From the NCBI GenBank assembly GCA_028023455.1, contig JAQFVV010006738.1, forward strand, positions 143,501 to 207,500: DNA of 64,000 bases, in the 5' to 3' direction. The notes beneath the pieces were generated by a model that had not been told where the DNA came from, made no database searches, and saw nothing but the letters and a program-made list of their open reading frames with translations. Position 1 is the first letter of the stretch, and every line of letters begins with the position of its first letter. The translations under genes and the position numbers were made by a program. This stretch comes from Epiperipatus broadwayi. Taxonomy: Eukaryota; Onychophora; Udeonychophora; Euonychophora; Peripatidae. Below, one piece after another: positions 1 through 13,050 of this stretch.

Positions 1-740
1 AATTAAAATGGTAGAAAAATAGTTAGCCCACATTGATGAGTGTAACACACCCCTTAAAATAAAATGGATAGTAATTTTGTTCATACACCAAGATACTTTT
101 ATTGTTATTAATTTGTGTACATGCCATTTTCAAATCCATATTTCTATTACTTACTAAAGGCTAAAGCCATAGGTTATACATGGTGATATTGTGCATTTAA
201 CCTCATCATTTTAATATGTTCATATTTAATCAATTAAAGCAATCTGGTATCCGAATTAAATAATTTAATGTTATTAGATCAATATAGATCATGTGAAAAG
301 ATTATTAATGTTTTCTGCATTCAAACTCCAATAAGCCTATTGTAACATTCCTTTCTTCATGGTTGTTAAATATTATGAACTAGTCATAATCACACCTGTA
401 TATATAAATGCTTATATAATTCCTTTATGGTAATTATAATAAATTGTTATTATTCCAATTACCTAGATATACTAATATGATTTGTCAGTAATACAGAATT
501 TTTCACATTTTTTCTATAATATAGGTCCTTGGTGATTCAGAATCCATTGTATCTCTGAAACTAGAGAGATGTGAAAGAAGAATGGTCTGATAACATCAAT
601 TGTGGTAGCCAAGAGAAGATATCCACCAGTCTAGTGTTTTGCTTTATGTCATTTCTGGCAATATTTAGATTTTTATATATTGCACTGTAATATATAAATA
701 GATCAATCCAGACTATATTTATTATATCAGTTGCTGAAAA
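1..740. other. AT-rich non-coding DNA
   Basis: No coding region, repeat boundary or RNA gene is visible. All open frames are short and of low complexity. Confidence 0.6.
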
Positions 741-892
741 AAATAATTTTAATATATTGTAATGATATATAAATATGCCATTACATTAATTTAAACTAAA
801 GATTTTAAATTTGCAAATAAAAATAAGTTCGGAAATAAAAGCTAAAAAAATTAAAGAGTTGTTAAACGTGTATACGTACATATATATATGCA
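741..892 (+). repeat. Left inverted-repeat arm
   Basis: This arm pairs with 2925-3052 on the opposite strand. It has an internal insertion of about 21 bases relative to the right arm. Confidence 0.7.
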
Positions 893-2924
893 CAGATGCA
901 AAACTTTAAAAATTATTTTTTTTTTTTAATAAATAAAAAAAAGTGTTTGAACATATTTTTTTTATATAAAAAAAGGATAAGATGTAAAGATAAAATATTT
1001 TTGTAAAAAGATTTATATATTTTGTAAATGGAAATTATTGTTTATGAATTATCAAAAAGCAAACTAGCCCTTGGGGCTCTTATATAATTAAAAAGTCAGA
1101 GGAAAGATATAGATAAGAAAATGAAAAGAATTAGTTTGTCCAATATAGAAGCAGCAATGAAGGCCTGGACCATAACGAAAAAATGAAACAGTGATGTCTA
1201 TTGTTCATTGAATCCAGAGGATTATTATAAAAGGAAAACAATTCAAATTAAAACAGTTCCAGACAGTTGCAGATTGATTGTTTTTGAGAGGTGTGATAGG
1301 ACGCGCATATCACCCTCTCTCTCTTTATTTAAAAATGAAATGACTGAAATACCAGGAATGAACCAGCTAAGGCCTCCTTCAGGAATAATAGACTGGGCTT
1401 TTCTACTGTAAGATATAAAGGAAATTTTTTTTACTAAAAGTAATTAAGAACTTTAAAGAGTTGATCAGCTAATCTAAATTTTAAAAAGAAATTTTTATCT
1501 GACTTATATTTCAAATTAATTATAAAGGTTTAATTTTTACATATTTGTTTGCTAAAAAAAATCATTTCCATTTTATTATTTTTTATTTGTATTAATATTT
1601 ATTGTTTAAATTTTAAATGCATTGAATTTAAGTTGGGCATAGACGCTTGCATAGATTCGTTAACGTTTAATTGTGTTTTTGTTTTCATATATGATTAAAA
1701 TATATAAGCATTTGGTAAATAATGATATCTTACGTTGAATATCTAAAATGTATTTATTCAGATGTCTTGTTAGTTATTGGTGTCAATGTGGCATCTTATG
1801 ATGAATGCCATTGGGTTTTTAGTGAATTCCCTCTGCAATTACATCAATGACTTTATATTTTGATCATGTATGTCTATGTTGAAATATTTTTGAGCGTGTA
1901 ATCTGTGTAGTCGATCTATTCTCAACATTAAACAACAAACTTTTATAAAATCCGTCTGTGCGAACTTATATAAATGTTAAATTTAAGTCGGGCATGAATG
2001 GCTATATAGATTTGTAAAGTCATAGTAATTAATTAGGGGAAGGTAATCTTAGGTTATTTGTTTCGTAGTTAAATTAGGTCAATGGATTGGAAATATGGGT
2101 GTAATTAGTAGATGTAGTATGAGGTTTGCTATGTGCAAAATCACTGTATATGCCGCACAACTCCTTTTGCCTATGGATGGAATTGTAAGTTGGCAAAAAG
2201 GACTGTAGTCCCTTCCTATGGAGTTTTTTTATTGTTCTTCTTGCCATACAGATGTAACATTCCTGTATTGAAGAATCAATGTCTTCTCTAACCATGCTGT
2301 TCAGATGTACATTCCTGATGGTGTGGTATATATATTTGTACTGTCGTATTTCATACTACATTGAATACATCAATGTATCAGATGGATTGACGCCGGTTTG
2401 ACTGCGAACTTTTGACCTAGGGTTAAATAAGGGATAGAATTTTTTTTTTCAAATACAATCTATGTAGTCTATTCATACTCGACAATCTTAACAAAAAAAA
2501 AATTAAATTTATTTGTACGGACAATCTTAAAATTTTAAAATAATAATTTAAATTAAATGTTAATATTAAAATCTAAAATAATAAATGTTATTCCTCAAAT
2601 TTAAATGATTATATATGTGCATAAATAAATATTGTTTGTGTGTTAATTACTGGCAGTGGCTTTTATTTTTTTATATTTAAGATATAAATTAAAGATATAT
2701 ATTATTATCTCTGCATCTCCACTGAACTAGTTACAATGGGCTAACAGTTGGAATCAAAATATATAAAATAAATTTTTTTTTGACTTACATATCTGCCTAC
2801 TATATACATTTTCTGTGTTCAAATGCCTAGATGGCGCCCTTGTAGTGCAGATACGGTAAGTCCTCTACTCTCCCTGATCGTTATAATTAGCCCCAACTCC
2901 CCGATCATTATAATTACTATAATA
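893..2924. other. Interior of the inverted-repeat element, non-coding
   Basis: No protein domain is seen. A diverged direct repeat built on TTTAAGTTGGGCATAGA occurs near 1627 and again near 1981. A ~60 bp purine-rich stretch is followed by short spurious ORFs. Confidence 0.5.
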
Positions 2925-3052
2925 TATATATACATATACACGTTTAACAACTCTTTAATTTTTTTACCTTTTATTTCCGAACTTATTTTTATTTTAAATT
3001 AATGTAACGGCATATTTATATATTGTTACAATATATTTAATGAAGTTATTTT
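2925..3052 (-). repeat. Right inverted-repeat arm
   Basis: This is the inverted partner of 741-892. Matching starts in a TATATA tract near 2925 and fades after ATTTAATGAAG near 3043. Confidence 0.7.
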
Positions 3053-3730
3053 TTTAAAAAAAGCATAAATTTATTTTAAGAAAATGTGAATCTAAATTTT
3101 ATTAATTATGAAAATAAAAGAACATAGAATTAATTAAAAATAGCATAGGCAAAATGAACATGGTAACAAATTTAATAAACAATTGGAAGAAAAGGATGAT
3201 TTTTTTTCAAAAATTTATATTTAACTGAAATAAAACAAACAAATATATTTACTTGTAGAAGGTTTTGTGGTTTCTAAAAAAAAAAAAAAACATAATTAAA
3301 TCATCATAGTATTTTGACCAATGTTTTAGTTATTAAAATATTTTAACATTACTATAACATATAATAAATACATTATATATATTGTAACTTTTGGCTTTTC
3401 CAAAAATACTGATATTTCATTTATTTTGGATATTTAATAATAATAAGATGAAGAAGAAGAAATTTTTATTCAGTTATACTATCTTTGCAAATCATATTTA
3501 TTGAAATTAAATAAGCATATGCAAATATAAATAGTAAATTATTTAAAGTATTTCTATCATAAATAAATGTTATTGTATTTTACTATAATGCTTTGCCAAA
3601 GTACTTTAAAATTAAAATCAAAATAGTTTCTCATAATTTAAGTCCAAAAGTGTACTGAATAAGAGCTTAATATCAGAGAAGTTCAGATTATTCTAATACA
3701 ATTTAGTATATCCAGCTTAATGTCTGAATA
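3053..3730. other. AT-rich non-coding DNA
   Basis: Only A/T runs and short spurious frames are present. Nothing else is seen. Confidence 0.6.
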
Positions 3731-3745
3731 ACCATAATACTAGTT

Positions 3746-3848
3746 TTTTTTTCATGTGTCATAGCATCAGCCAGGAAGTGAACCCGCTAGCCCAGGACAA
3801 CTGCTTGTAAAGCAACTGTCGCTGACTACTCGACCACCAATGCTTGAC
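3746..3848 (-). mobile_element. Short tRNA-derived SINE, copy 1
   Basis: On the minus strand this 103 bp unit begins GTCAAGCATTGGTGGTCGAG. It carries an A-box-like segment (TGGTCGAGTAGTCAG), a B-box-like segment (GGGTTCACTTCC) and the family tail GATGCTATGACACATG, then ends in an A run. It is flanked by perfect 15 bp direct repeats ACCATAATACTAGTT (3731-3745 and 3849-3863), the mark of target-primed reverse transcription. The body is little more than a tRNA-like head plus an A tail. Related copies lie at 49385-49492, 53884-53982 and 63288-63394. It is presumably transcribed by RNA polymerase III and mobilised by a LINE. The partner LINE is not known. Confidence 0.85.
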
Positions 3849-4888
3849 ACCATAATACTAGTTAAATTTAATTTTAATGTTAGAAGTTAATGTGTACTTA
3901 TCATAATTATAATGAAGTATTTTATTCAAACTAATTCTTAATAATAATCAATCCATTTGTTAAAATAGTATTAATAAAATTTAGTTTAGAGATTAAGTTA
4001 AAGTAGTTGATTTGAACAATAGCTAATTAGCTTTATGCTATTTAAAAAAAAGAGTTAAAATAATTAGTTTAAAAGATATAGAATAGTTTATCATTGTGTG
4101 GAATGTGAATATAAAATTATTTATATAAGAAAAAAGAACAAATAAAATATTACTAATCACTTTTTATTTCTGCAAATAATGCATTACTTGTACCTATGTG
4201 TTTACATTCAAATCAACAGTAATGATATATAATTTATGAAAGAGTATATTGATTACTTAGATTACAATAATTATCAATCAATGTAACAATCTAAAACTAT
4301 TGCTTATATAATTATTAAAAATAAAAACTAATATACACTTACTTGTGGTTCGAATAGTTGTAGGCTTTAGAGTTGCTAAAAAATAAAATAAAAAGATTAA
4401 ATAATTAATGCAATCGTAATATTTTTTTAATTTTAATTAGATTTGAATATTACTATTATAATTATATTAAATTTTAATATTATCAATATAAATCATATTT
4501 AACGATTTGTCATTTTAATGTTTCTACAATTCATAAATTGCTCATTTTTCTTCTTTTTTTTAAAAATAAACAATTGTTGTTTGCTGTTTTTTTTTTAAAA
4601 AAAAAAGAAATACAATTGAGTGAGTTACTTTATTTGAGTAGCAATATACTCTGATTCTCTATATACTAACTGACAAGTTAAAGAAATAAAACAATGAAAT
4701 TATAATTTTCTAGGACTCATTATAACATCTTTGTTAAGCAATACTGGTGATTGCAATAATCAACATAATTTGACAAATTTTATTTGTATTTTATTTTTGA
4801 GTTTTTATTAACTTATTTTTTGTTCCAAAAGATATAAATATAATCAACAAAAAAACTTTAGAATAAACATTCCAATATTTAAAATACC

Positions 4889-4889
4889 A

Positions 4890-4916
<27 letters not shown>
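4889..4916. repeat. (TA)n microsatellite
   Basis: About 13 TA dinucleotides in a row within AT-rich DNA. Confidence 0.9.
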
Positions 4917-4921
<5 letters not shown>

Positions 4922-7900
4922 CTTGATTAGGTCCAAATAGATTCACTGAGTCAATTTTTTAAAAAATTTAAATTAAGGATACATTTTGAATGATATAACT
5001 ACTGTGTAATGTTGATAATGTTTTAAAATGCTTTGTTAAAGTAAAAGTGAGAGTAGTAAATACATAAAAACTATATTAATATGTTAGAATAATAAAGTAA
5101 AGCTAAATAGTGTAATTTTGTATGATTGGGAAAACTGGCCATAGTAAAATAATATATTAAAAGTCTTCTTAAACAAGTGTTAAAAGCTAATTTTAAAATA
5201 ATGACTTAAGATTAAATAAATTAGTGTATTTTAAAATTAAAATTATGTTTAATATTTATGTTATAAATTATTTATTTAAAATATAATATTTTGTGAGGGC
5301 AAATGTATTTAGTTTAATAGTATCAAAACTATTATTCTAAATTCTATTATTATATTATTATTCTCTAATATAATAATATTTTTTTGTAATTAAATATTTA
5401 TTTCTGTTATCAGACAGCAATTAAATTGTTATACTGTCTGGATTTAATAGTCATGTGACACAAGTATTCATACTCTGTGCATACAAGTTTTATAATGAAG
5501 TTTCAAAATTACTTTAGAATTGTGCTAAAAATTGAAACATTTGTTTGTCAGAAGATGAAAAGTAACTGTTATAAAATATTTAATTGGGTGGTTTTAAAAA
5601 ACAAATGTAGTTAAAAAAATTAGTTTTTTTTAAAAAATAGATACATTAAAAATAAATATTGGATAAATTAATCAAATATTATTTTTAAAATGTTATTTTA
5701 AAATATTTAGTTTGTTTAGATAAAAGTATAAAATTAATTTAGAATTAAATAATATATTTAATATTTTGTTAATGAGTCATGATTTTTATTTTTAATTTTA
5801 ATTGTGCAATCTTGACTAATATGTAAATTAGATCACCAGTTAAAGATTTAGTAGCCAATCAAATCACCAGTTCAATTTAGTATAAAAGTGGGTGCTCTCA
5901 TGTTTCTCTGTGCTTTTAATAATTTAAGTGAGTGATAAATAGGTGCTAAATAACTAAACTTTCTTAATAATTTTTTAATATCAAAATATTGCCTAGTTTA
6001 CTACTTGAAATTATTGTTTTAAAAGAGAGGATTGAGAAGATTATAAATGCATTAAGCTAAAGACATGCGTTGTTAAATTCCTAAAAATTGCCTATCAAGA
6101 ATTTCTATTAAAATCTTGAGCCAGCTTCACAGTAGCTATAGATTTAATACCAAAAGTAAGGATGGAAGTACAGATAACAAATGAAAATACAATTTTAAGA
6201 ATATTATTGGAAAAAGATATATCATTATTTATCTTAATATTTTGGACATTGTCAAGGAAGTTAAACAGAAATATTCTTTGAAAATTTACTTTAAATTCAT
6301 TATATCATAAGAAAAGATAACCATATCTGAAAAGTAAAAGCTATATGGTAAAACTTTAACTTTTAATATTTTAAAAAAAGTATATTTTTAAAAGAGTTGG
6401 AAATATTTTTTTAAAAAAATATTATTTTTAAAAAAGTTTATTATGAACTTTTCTTTAAAATGATAAAGATATAAAAACTGATAGTACTGCAAATATATTT
6501 TATATGACAAGTCATCATTAAAAAAAAGTAAATCATTTTAATATTCTGAAAAAGTGATTTTTAAAATTATTTGTCAGAAAAGAAATACCTGAGTAATTAA
6601 AATTATCCTAACTAAAATATAACTTTATAATGTCTTTATTGGATTATCAGAAAATGCTAATTTCAATGGAATATAATTGCATATTTTCCATACAAGTATG
6701 CAGGAATCCATATAGCTGTAACTGATGCATTGGAAAGCCCATGTAGAATCTTAATAAATGGGAAACTCCAGAGGTTATTATTTGATATCACATTTAATAA
6801 TTATTTATCCTGAAAGCTATAAACAATTGACTATAATTTTATAAACTTTCATAAAAGGATTGATAATTATTGTTCAAATATTTTTGAATATAAAAGTCAA
6901 CTTCACTTCACTTGATTTCATTTTTTTATTGTCATTTATGAGCTAATGCCACATCATCGAGGGAAGGAGAAAAAAGTTTTTTTTGTTCTAAAGTGTTAGA
7001 CAGTGGTTGTCCTAGCAACAAACATCGAAAGCAAGCTTCTATGAAGGACTTTCTCATGAAGAAATAATAGAAAAAAGAAAAGAACTTTTTTTTATTTACT
7101 TTATAGTGGGTTGAATTTTTTCATAAATATACTCTTAATTATCTTTTTTCTTACTAATAATAGTATTAAGTTATTTTTTTTTATTATTGTTAGGCAAGAA
7201 AATTAATAAAAAATCGATTAATCTAACATAATTATTATTGAAAGAAATATTTCATTCTGTGTAAAGTTTTTATAAATATTTTTTTTATAAATATGATAGT
7301 TCTTGCTGAGTAAATGCTATTGTTATTTAATATGTTTCTTTTATGAAATATGGACCAGAAAATGTCTAAGAGTGACCGACAAGATTTTGTGTCACTGTGG
7401 AAAAATTTGTAAAATATATTAATTTTTACATGATGTATATTTTTCTTTAGATTGCTTGGAATATTTTATAGTTTTACTTTATCATATGAACATATAAGTA
7501 TGTGTGCATGCATTAAATACACATAGAACTTATTATTATTATTCTAGAAATATGAGCTAGATTTTTCTTAAAGATGCATACTTTTCTGTTATATTACTAA
7601 TGTAATATGATTTAATGATACATATAATTTATATGATTCTTTAGTGGAGGAAACCTATTATTTTAAAATGTTAAGTATTGATTTTATACATTAATACAAA
7701 ATCATTTGTATTTCTATTGCTGAATTTTGAAAGTGAAGAAACCTTTTCTCGTTTTAGAAGTTTTAGATTGGTGAAGTCATACATAAATCTTATTTATTGT
7801 TTTAGAATAATGTTTGATAATTTTGTGATGTACATTGATAAATCTATTATGAAATTTTTAAGTGGTAGTGACCTTGGAATTATGAAAAGAAACCAATGGG

Positions 7901-8497
7901 ATGCTTATATATAGGATGTATGGGGAATAGAAAGTAACTTTTATTATTATCTTAATAGTTTATGCAGGTACAAATAACGTAGGCCTGTGACTTGTATATT
8001 TTTTATGCGCAGTGTCTTATCTTAGTATTAAATATTTAAATGTTTGCATGAGCTGAATAAATAGCCTGGATATTATTTTATAGTGGAGGTCATTAGACAG
8101 AGGAGTCATGCCTCTTCATATGCACTGTTGCCATGTAGATTATCCTATATTTTTATACTATTGAGTCTATACTCTAGTTAGTTCTTTATGCCTATGCATC
8201 GGATTGCTATCTTAATTTCAGAAGTTATTGCATAGTACAGAACTGTATTTATGAAGGAAAAATAGTAAATAATTTTGGAAATTGCAGAATCGTTATTTTT
8301 CAGAGAAGATAAGATAGTTTTTTCTTACTTTGGTTTATGTTGAGATCAAATACAAATGAGATTGAAAGTAAATGCAAACTATAAGGATAAAGAATCATAA
8401 ATATTTCCGTATTTTATTAAACTATTTTAAAAAAAATATGAGATAATAAATTATTCATGAGATTTTTGGATAATTTTGGATATTTTTTAATATACAT

Positions 8498-8537
8498 GGT
8501 GAAGCTGGAAATATAGTACACATATTTCCGCTTCACC
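8498..8537. other. Hairpin with 16-17 bp arms
   Basis: GGTGAAGCTGGAAATAT (8498-8514) is followed after 7 bases by its near-perfect reverse complement (8522-8537), with one unpaired base. No gene adjoins it. It may be the tip of a small foldback element or a chance palindrome. Confidence 0.5.
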
Positions 8538-11500
8538 TAGTGCCAATGTCATCAGCACTAGTCTGGGTTTGAACCCAATCATTATTAACTGACATCCATC
8601 TCATATGAGGTGGTAGTATATTTATAATTGTTGTAACCTTTTGATTAAGTTGTATTTTATGATTAACTAACCTTTTATAATAGTTTATTTATTTATATTT
8701 GTAAAAATGTATATTGCGTTTATTTTCTTAAATTAAATTGAATCCTAGATATCTATAAAATGTTACAAATATTTCAAATTCTTTATTAAAGTTCATTTTC
8801 TTCAATTAATTAGTGGGTAACATTTTATATTTATCTTTTAATCAATGTACACTTGAGAATCAATTATTTAAACAATGTAATATTTCAATTATATTTTGTA
8901 AATCTCTAAGTTTATGGAAAATATGTTTAAAAGTCATTGTACCAAATTCCTAAAATTTTTCAGAATAAAATCTACATTTTTGTTAATCTAAACCTTAATT
9001 AAACAGATTTTGTTAGTACAATGACTGATAAACTTAATATGCTTGTTGTTGTTTTTTAATTAGCAAATCAACCTTTGGGCATGTAGGATTCTAATTTCCC
9101 TCCAAAGCTGGCACATACCACAGAGAAGCATTTAGAGCAATTACAATTGGTGGTCAGTATAGATTAAATCCTGTAGATAAGACCAGAAGAGATAAGTAGT
9201 GGAAAATTTGATTGAAGAAAGTTATTACTGAGTTTACTGAAGAGAAGTGAGGAATACATATATACATCGTGCCTAAAGAAATGACAGGGTGAAAAGATCG
9301 GTCGTTTGCTTCTCAGAGGTCTGTTCCACCAGCCTATCCATGCCTTTGCAGTGCTTTGAACATTTAGCCAGAGACTGTCTGTGTCGAGGAAGCCTGAAAT
9401 GATCTGACTATATTAACTGCCTCTATTAACTGATTGATTCTGAGGTAACATCCAATTTGCAGCAAGCCATTGATTGATTTTATTTGTTTTCAAAATCTAT
9501 ATTAATTTATATTTTATATATTTGTGTAATGTTTATATGGCTTGGTTTTAAAATGCATCTTTTAAATTTATTTAAGTTAAAATATCAATTCTTATAAAAC
9601 TACATTATTTTGATGCGGCAAATTAAATTAATTTTGTCGGTTTGTTTAGATTATTTGACTGCAAAATTCAATGAGCTATTGGCTTTAAATCCTCCCCCTG
9701 TTATTTTTCTTTTAATTTAAAAATCATTACAAGAAGTCTTACTTCCTGTAAATTAACTAATCGAAAGCTCGTTTGGTTTTGTATGTTATATATATATATA
9801 TTTATTTTGAATGATTTATTTTAAAAATATCTTACTGTTACCTTCAATTTAAATAGCCCTGTAATTATTTCTGAAAGAATAAATAATTTTCATGAATCAA
9901 TTGAGTAAAAATATCATAGAATTTTATCAGTATATATATTTCATACATATATTTTTATTTGTCAGAAAATATTAAAAGTATGATTTACAATTTATTATTT
10001 TGATATTTAATGCCCGTCTGTGTTAATGAAAGACAAGTCCTATTTTGTAATCTTCCGTGTGAGTGGGAAAGCCATTTTATATTTAGTTTTAATTCTTGCC
10101 GTAATATAATTTACTATTCCTTCATTAATGACCTAATGTTTCTAGGACTTTACATTATGTCAGGGAGCAAATGATTTGAATCAGGATTTATTATTTTGTT
10201 AGTGATACATTATTTTATATATATACGTCGAGGGCATTGTGTATTTATAGTTACCACCATTTCTTTATTATGGCTATTCTTACTTTGCTACAAACTTCTT
10301 AGGACCTTCGGAATCTGACCAGTCCAATCTCTCACTCTCCCCCAAAGTAGACATGGTTCATACCAGGGGATTTTTCGAGCATTGTCATTAAGATGTATAT
10401 ACACATCGAAATATTATCATGATTATTTAGAGACATGCTTTAGCTGGAGGGCTAGCATTTCTCTTATCTCCTGTACATATTAGGAACTTCTTTAGCAAAG
10501 CCACCCAGAGGTTCATAGCAAACCTCATTTCTTTTGTTGTAATTTGCAATAGCATACTGCCCTCCTCATCATCATCATTTTATAGCTTTATGTAGCAATC
10601 CTGCAATGCTCTCTGCCATGATGGCACGTCCTTCACAAACAAATAATTAATTAATTAAATTTGACTGTACAATTGTCAATTATTTATTTAAGAATTATTT
10701 TGCTTCCCACACTCATTATATACAAATGATTATAAATGTAATAATGTTTTAAATGTACACTTTCATATCTTTTAATATATATAAAGAGATTTATTTATCT
10801 TGAACAGGGCTAATAATATTTTATTGCTAATTGGTTTTGGCTGACCAATTAACAAACTTTTATATTGTTTGTCAAAGCTGCATCAAAACAAATTAAATAA
10901 TAAAATAACCAAGTTGTATAAACAAAGACTCGACTTATTTTGTACTAAATTCTTTAATAAATTCCTCTAATATTGTTATTTAAATAAGCTTAGTTTGTCA
11001 TCACTCCCAATCTCTAAGGTTCATTACTCTATTTGTTTAAATATTTCTTTGATTTAAATTCTATTCTTTATAATGTTGCCAGAAAGAATTATCATTATTA
11101 TGGTTCAAACCATTACTAATCAACCAAATCCTATCTGTACCACTCTGCAATTGTCAGAATCCACTAAATCATTGGTTTTCCATATAAACCCCCTTTTTAT
11201 TTTGAGTCTCTATGTGAACCATGACCTCCAGCTGGGACGGAATAAAAACCAAGCACTGCTAGTGTCATCACAAACGTTATCCATTAGTCAGAGAGGCAGT
11301 AGTTTAGGCAAATAGGTTAGAATTCATCCTTGCCCTGACATATGTATCTTGTACATGGTTGGATTTAAGGTACTTTTGCTTGGATTATTGGTCTTATTGA
11401 ATGAATACACGATTTTGACCGGCACAATGGTAATGCATATTTTTAAAAAATAGAACATACAGAAGAAACAACATAAAATAGAATGAGTACTTATATTTTG

Positions 11501-11945
11501 TGAATATTATTTTATATTTAGAATATATATAAAACACACATATAGGAATTTTTTATTAGAGTAGTGCCAAGCAAGGTGTACAATGTTATGTCAATCATAT
11601 TATTTTACTCAATTCAATTTATTTACTTAACGAACCAAGATAAATATTTTGAATAATGGCAGCACTATCATAGTAGAAGTTTGTTTAATTTATTATAAAT
11701 CTATGAATGTATCTTAAAAATAGATGTGACTTCAGTAGTTTATAATTTCATATTTTTGTGTATGCTTATGGAAAACATATTTTTAATACGTGTTAATTAA
11801 TGGATATTATATTCAAGATAACTGTATATGTAATTAGTAGTAGTATTTTAAATAAATGTGCAAAGTTTTAAGTTGGAGTAAAGCTTATTCACTTGTTGGT
11901 TTTTTTTTTTAAAAAAAAAAAGGAAGAAGTATGTAATTTATTGTA

Positions 11946-12583
11946 AATATTGGGTGCTTTTCTCAAGAACTGGATGAGCCACCAGGCAGCACTGCAGAAC
12001 CACCAAGAATCCTGTAATTGATAATTTTTTTTAAATATTCTCTAAAAACCACTTAATTTTAGAAATGGTAGACTCCCCCCCCCCCCTGCGCGCATGAGAC
12101 AAATTGATCAAAATCGCTGAAATTAAAATGTAAAAAAAAATCGCTAAAAATCACTTAATTTTAGGAATGGTAGACCCCCCCCCCACGGCGCACGAGAAAA
12201 ATCTGTCAAAATCGCTGAAATTTAAATATATAATTGAAAAAAAAAACTACAATAAAAGTCTATGAAATTAAACAAAAACATACTAAATATCAAAGCGATT
12301 TAAAAAAGAATCACTCTTCAGTTATATAACTAACAGATAATCAATTCAAACCTCGTAGTAACCTGTAATAGCATATTAGTTTATATCAAAAATTATTGCA
12401 AATAAAAAATCGCACATATATAAAATCAACAACACAGAAATAAAATAATCAGAATAGAAAATTGAAATATAAAACAAAAGTTGATTATAACATCTGAGGC
12501 GAATAATGTTTAGAAATCCCCCTCCCCTCCCACACAAAGTGTTCAATGAAAAATAAGTAAAGTGCAAATTATGAATGCTACTT
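11946..12583 (+). repeat. Left arm of large inverted repeat, outer part
   Basis: It pairs with the inverted segment at about 21335-22025. It contains two ~95 bp direct repeats (about 12040-12130 and 12141-12228), each with a run of 10 or more C followed by GCGC-rich sequence and the block ATCGCTGAAATT. The outer end holds CCACCAGGCAGCACTGCAG, conserved as CCACCAGGCGGCGCTGCAG on the other arm. Relative to the right arm it has lost part of an internal block near 12350-12380. Confidence 0.75.
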
Positions 12584-13050
12584 CATTTCAACAAAAATTT
12601 TATTAACAATAAATAGTGATTACATACTAATAAAGGATAGATAAATGAATAAATTGTACAATAATATGATTGTATAATGTTCTATTTGTTATCTGGCTAG
12701 ATTTTGTTATGAGAGTACAATTGTTATACTCTTATGTGGTTAGGTATAGTGATGAGATTCAAATAACTTGATTAATGGAATAAGCATTTTTTATATAAAC
12801 ATGAATATTTTCTTTTAGAATTTCCTATTCTATAATGCTGGGTAGGTGGGAGTTGATAATCAGGAAAAGGAAAGTGCATTTAAAGACCAGGTGTCATCAA
12901 AGACTTTACTGGAGGCCAGGAGCTGGTCACGTTTCTTGATTTTTTTGAGTGTTTGATAAAATAATGGTATGATTTGTGGCGGGGGTAATTCCATGAGAGT
13001 TTTGCATCTCACTATCCATATGGAATATAGGACAAAGGTAGAAAGCCTTA

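Larger units (their letters stand above)
741..3052. mobile_element. 2.3 kb element with long terminal inverted repeats
   Basis: The segment at 741-892 recurs in inverted orientation at 2925-3052. Both contain the blocks AAGTTCGGAAATAAAAG and AAAGAGTTGTTAAACGTGTA, and both run outward through ATATAAATATGCC. The left arm carries about 21 extra bases near 797-817. The 2 kb between the arms has no long ORF and no recognisable transposase, so this is best read as a non-autonomous DNA transposon or foldback element. I could not fix the exact ends or a target-site duplication. A chance or duplication-derived inverted repeat is the alternative. The arms match well over more than 120 bases, so homology is certain, but the element class is not. 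Confidence 0.6.
3864..11945. other. 8 kb AT-rich region without recognisable genes
   Basis: I see no exon, domain or element here. Small TA tracts occur (for example 4889-4916). Base composition is less AT-biased at about 9060-9440 and 10240-10640, but neither stretch gives a frame I recognise. The ORFs near 7678 and 11073 have no family features and are probably chance. Confidence 0.5.

Noticed and set aside
7678-7914. 78-codon ORF as a host gene
   Set aside because: AT-driven composition, no domain, no splice or promoter context.
10240-10640. Possible exon in a less AT-rich stretch
   Set aside because: No frame stays open long enough or resembles a known family on either strand.
11073-11315. 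80-codon ORF as a host gene
   Set aside because: No recognisable motif, and the start is not supported by context.
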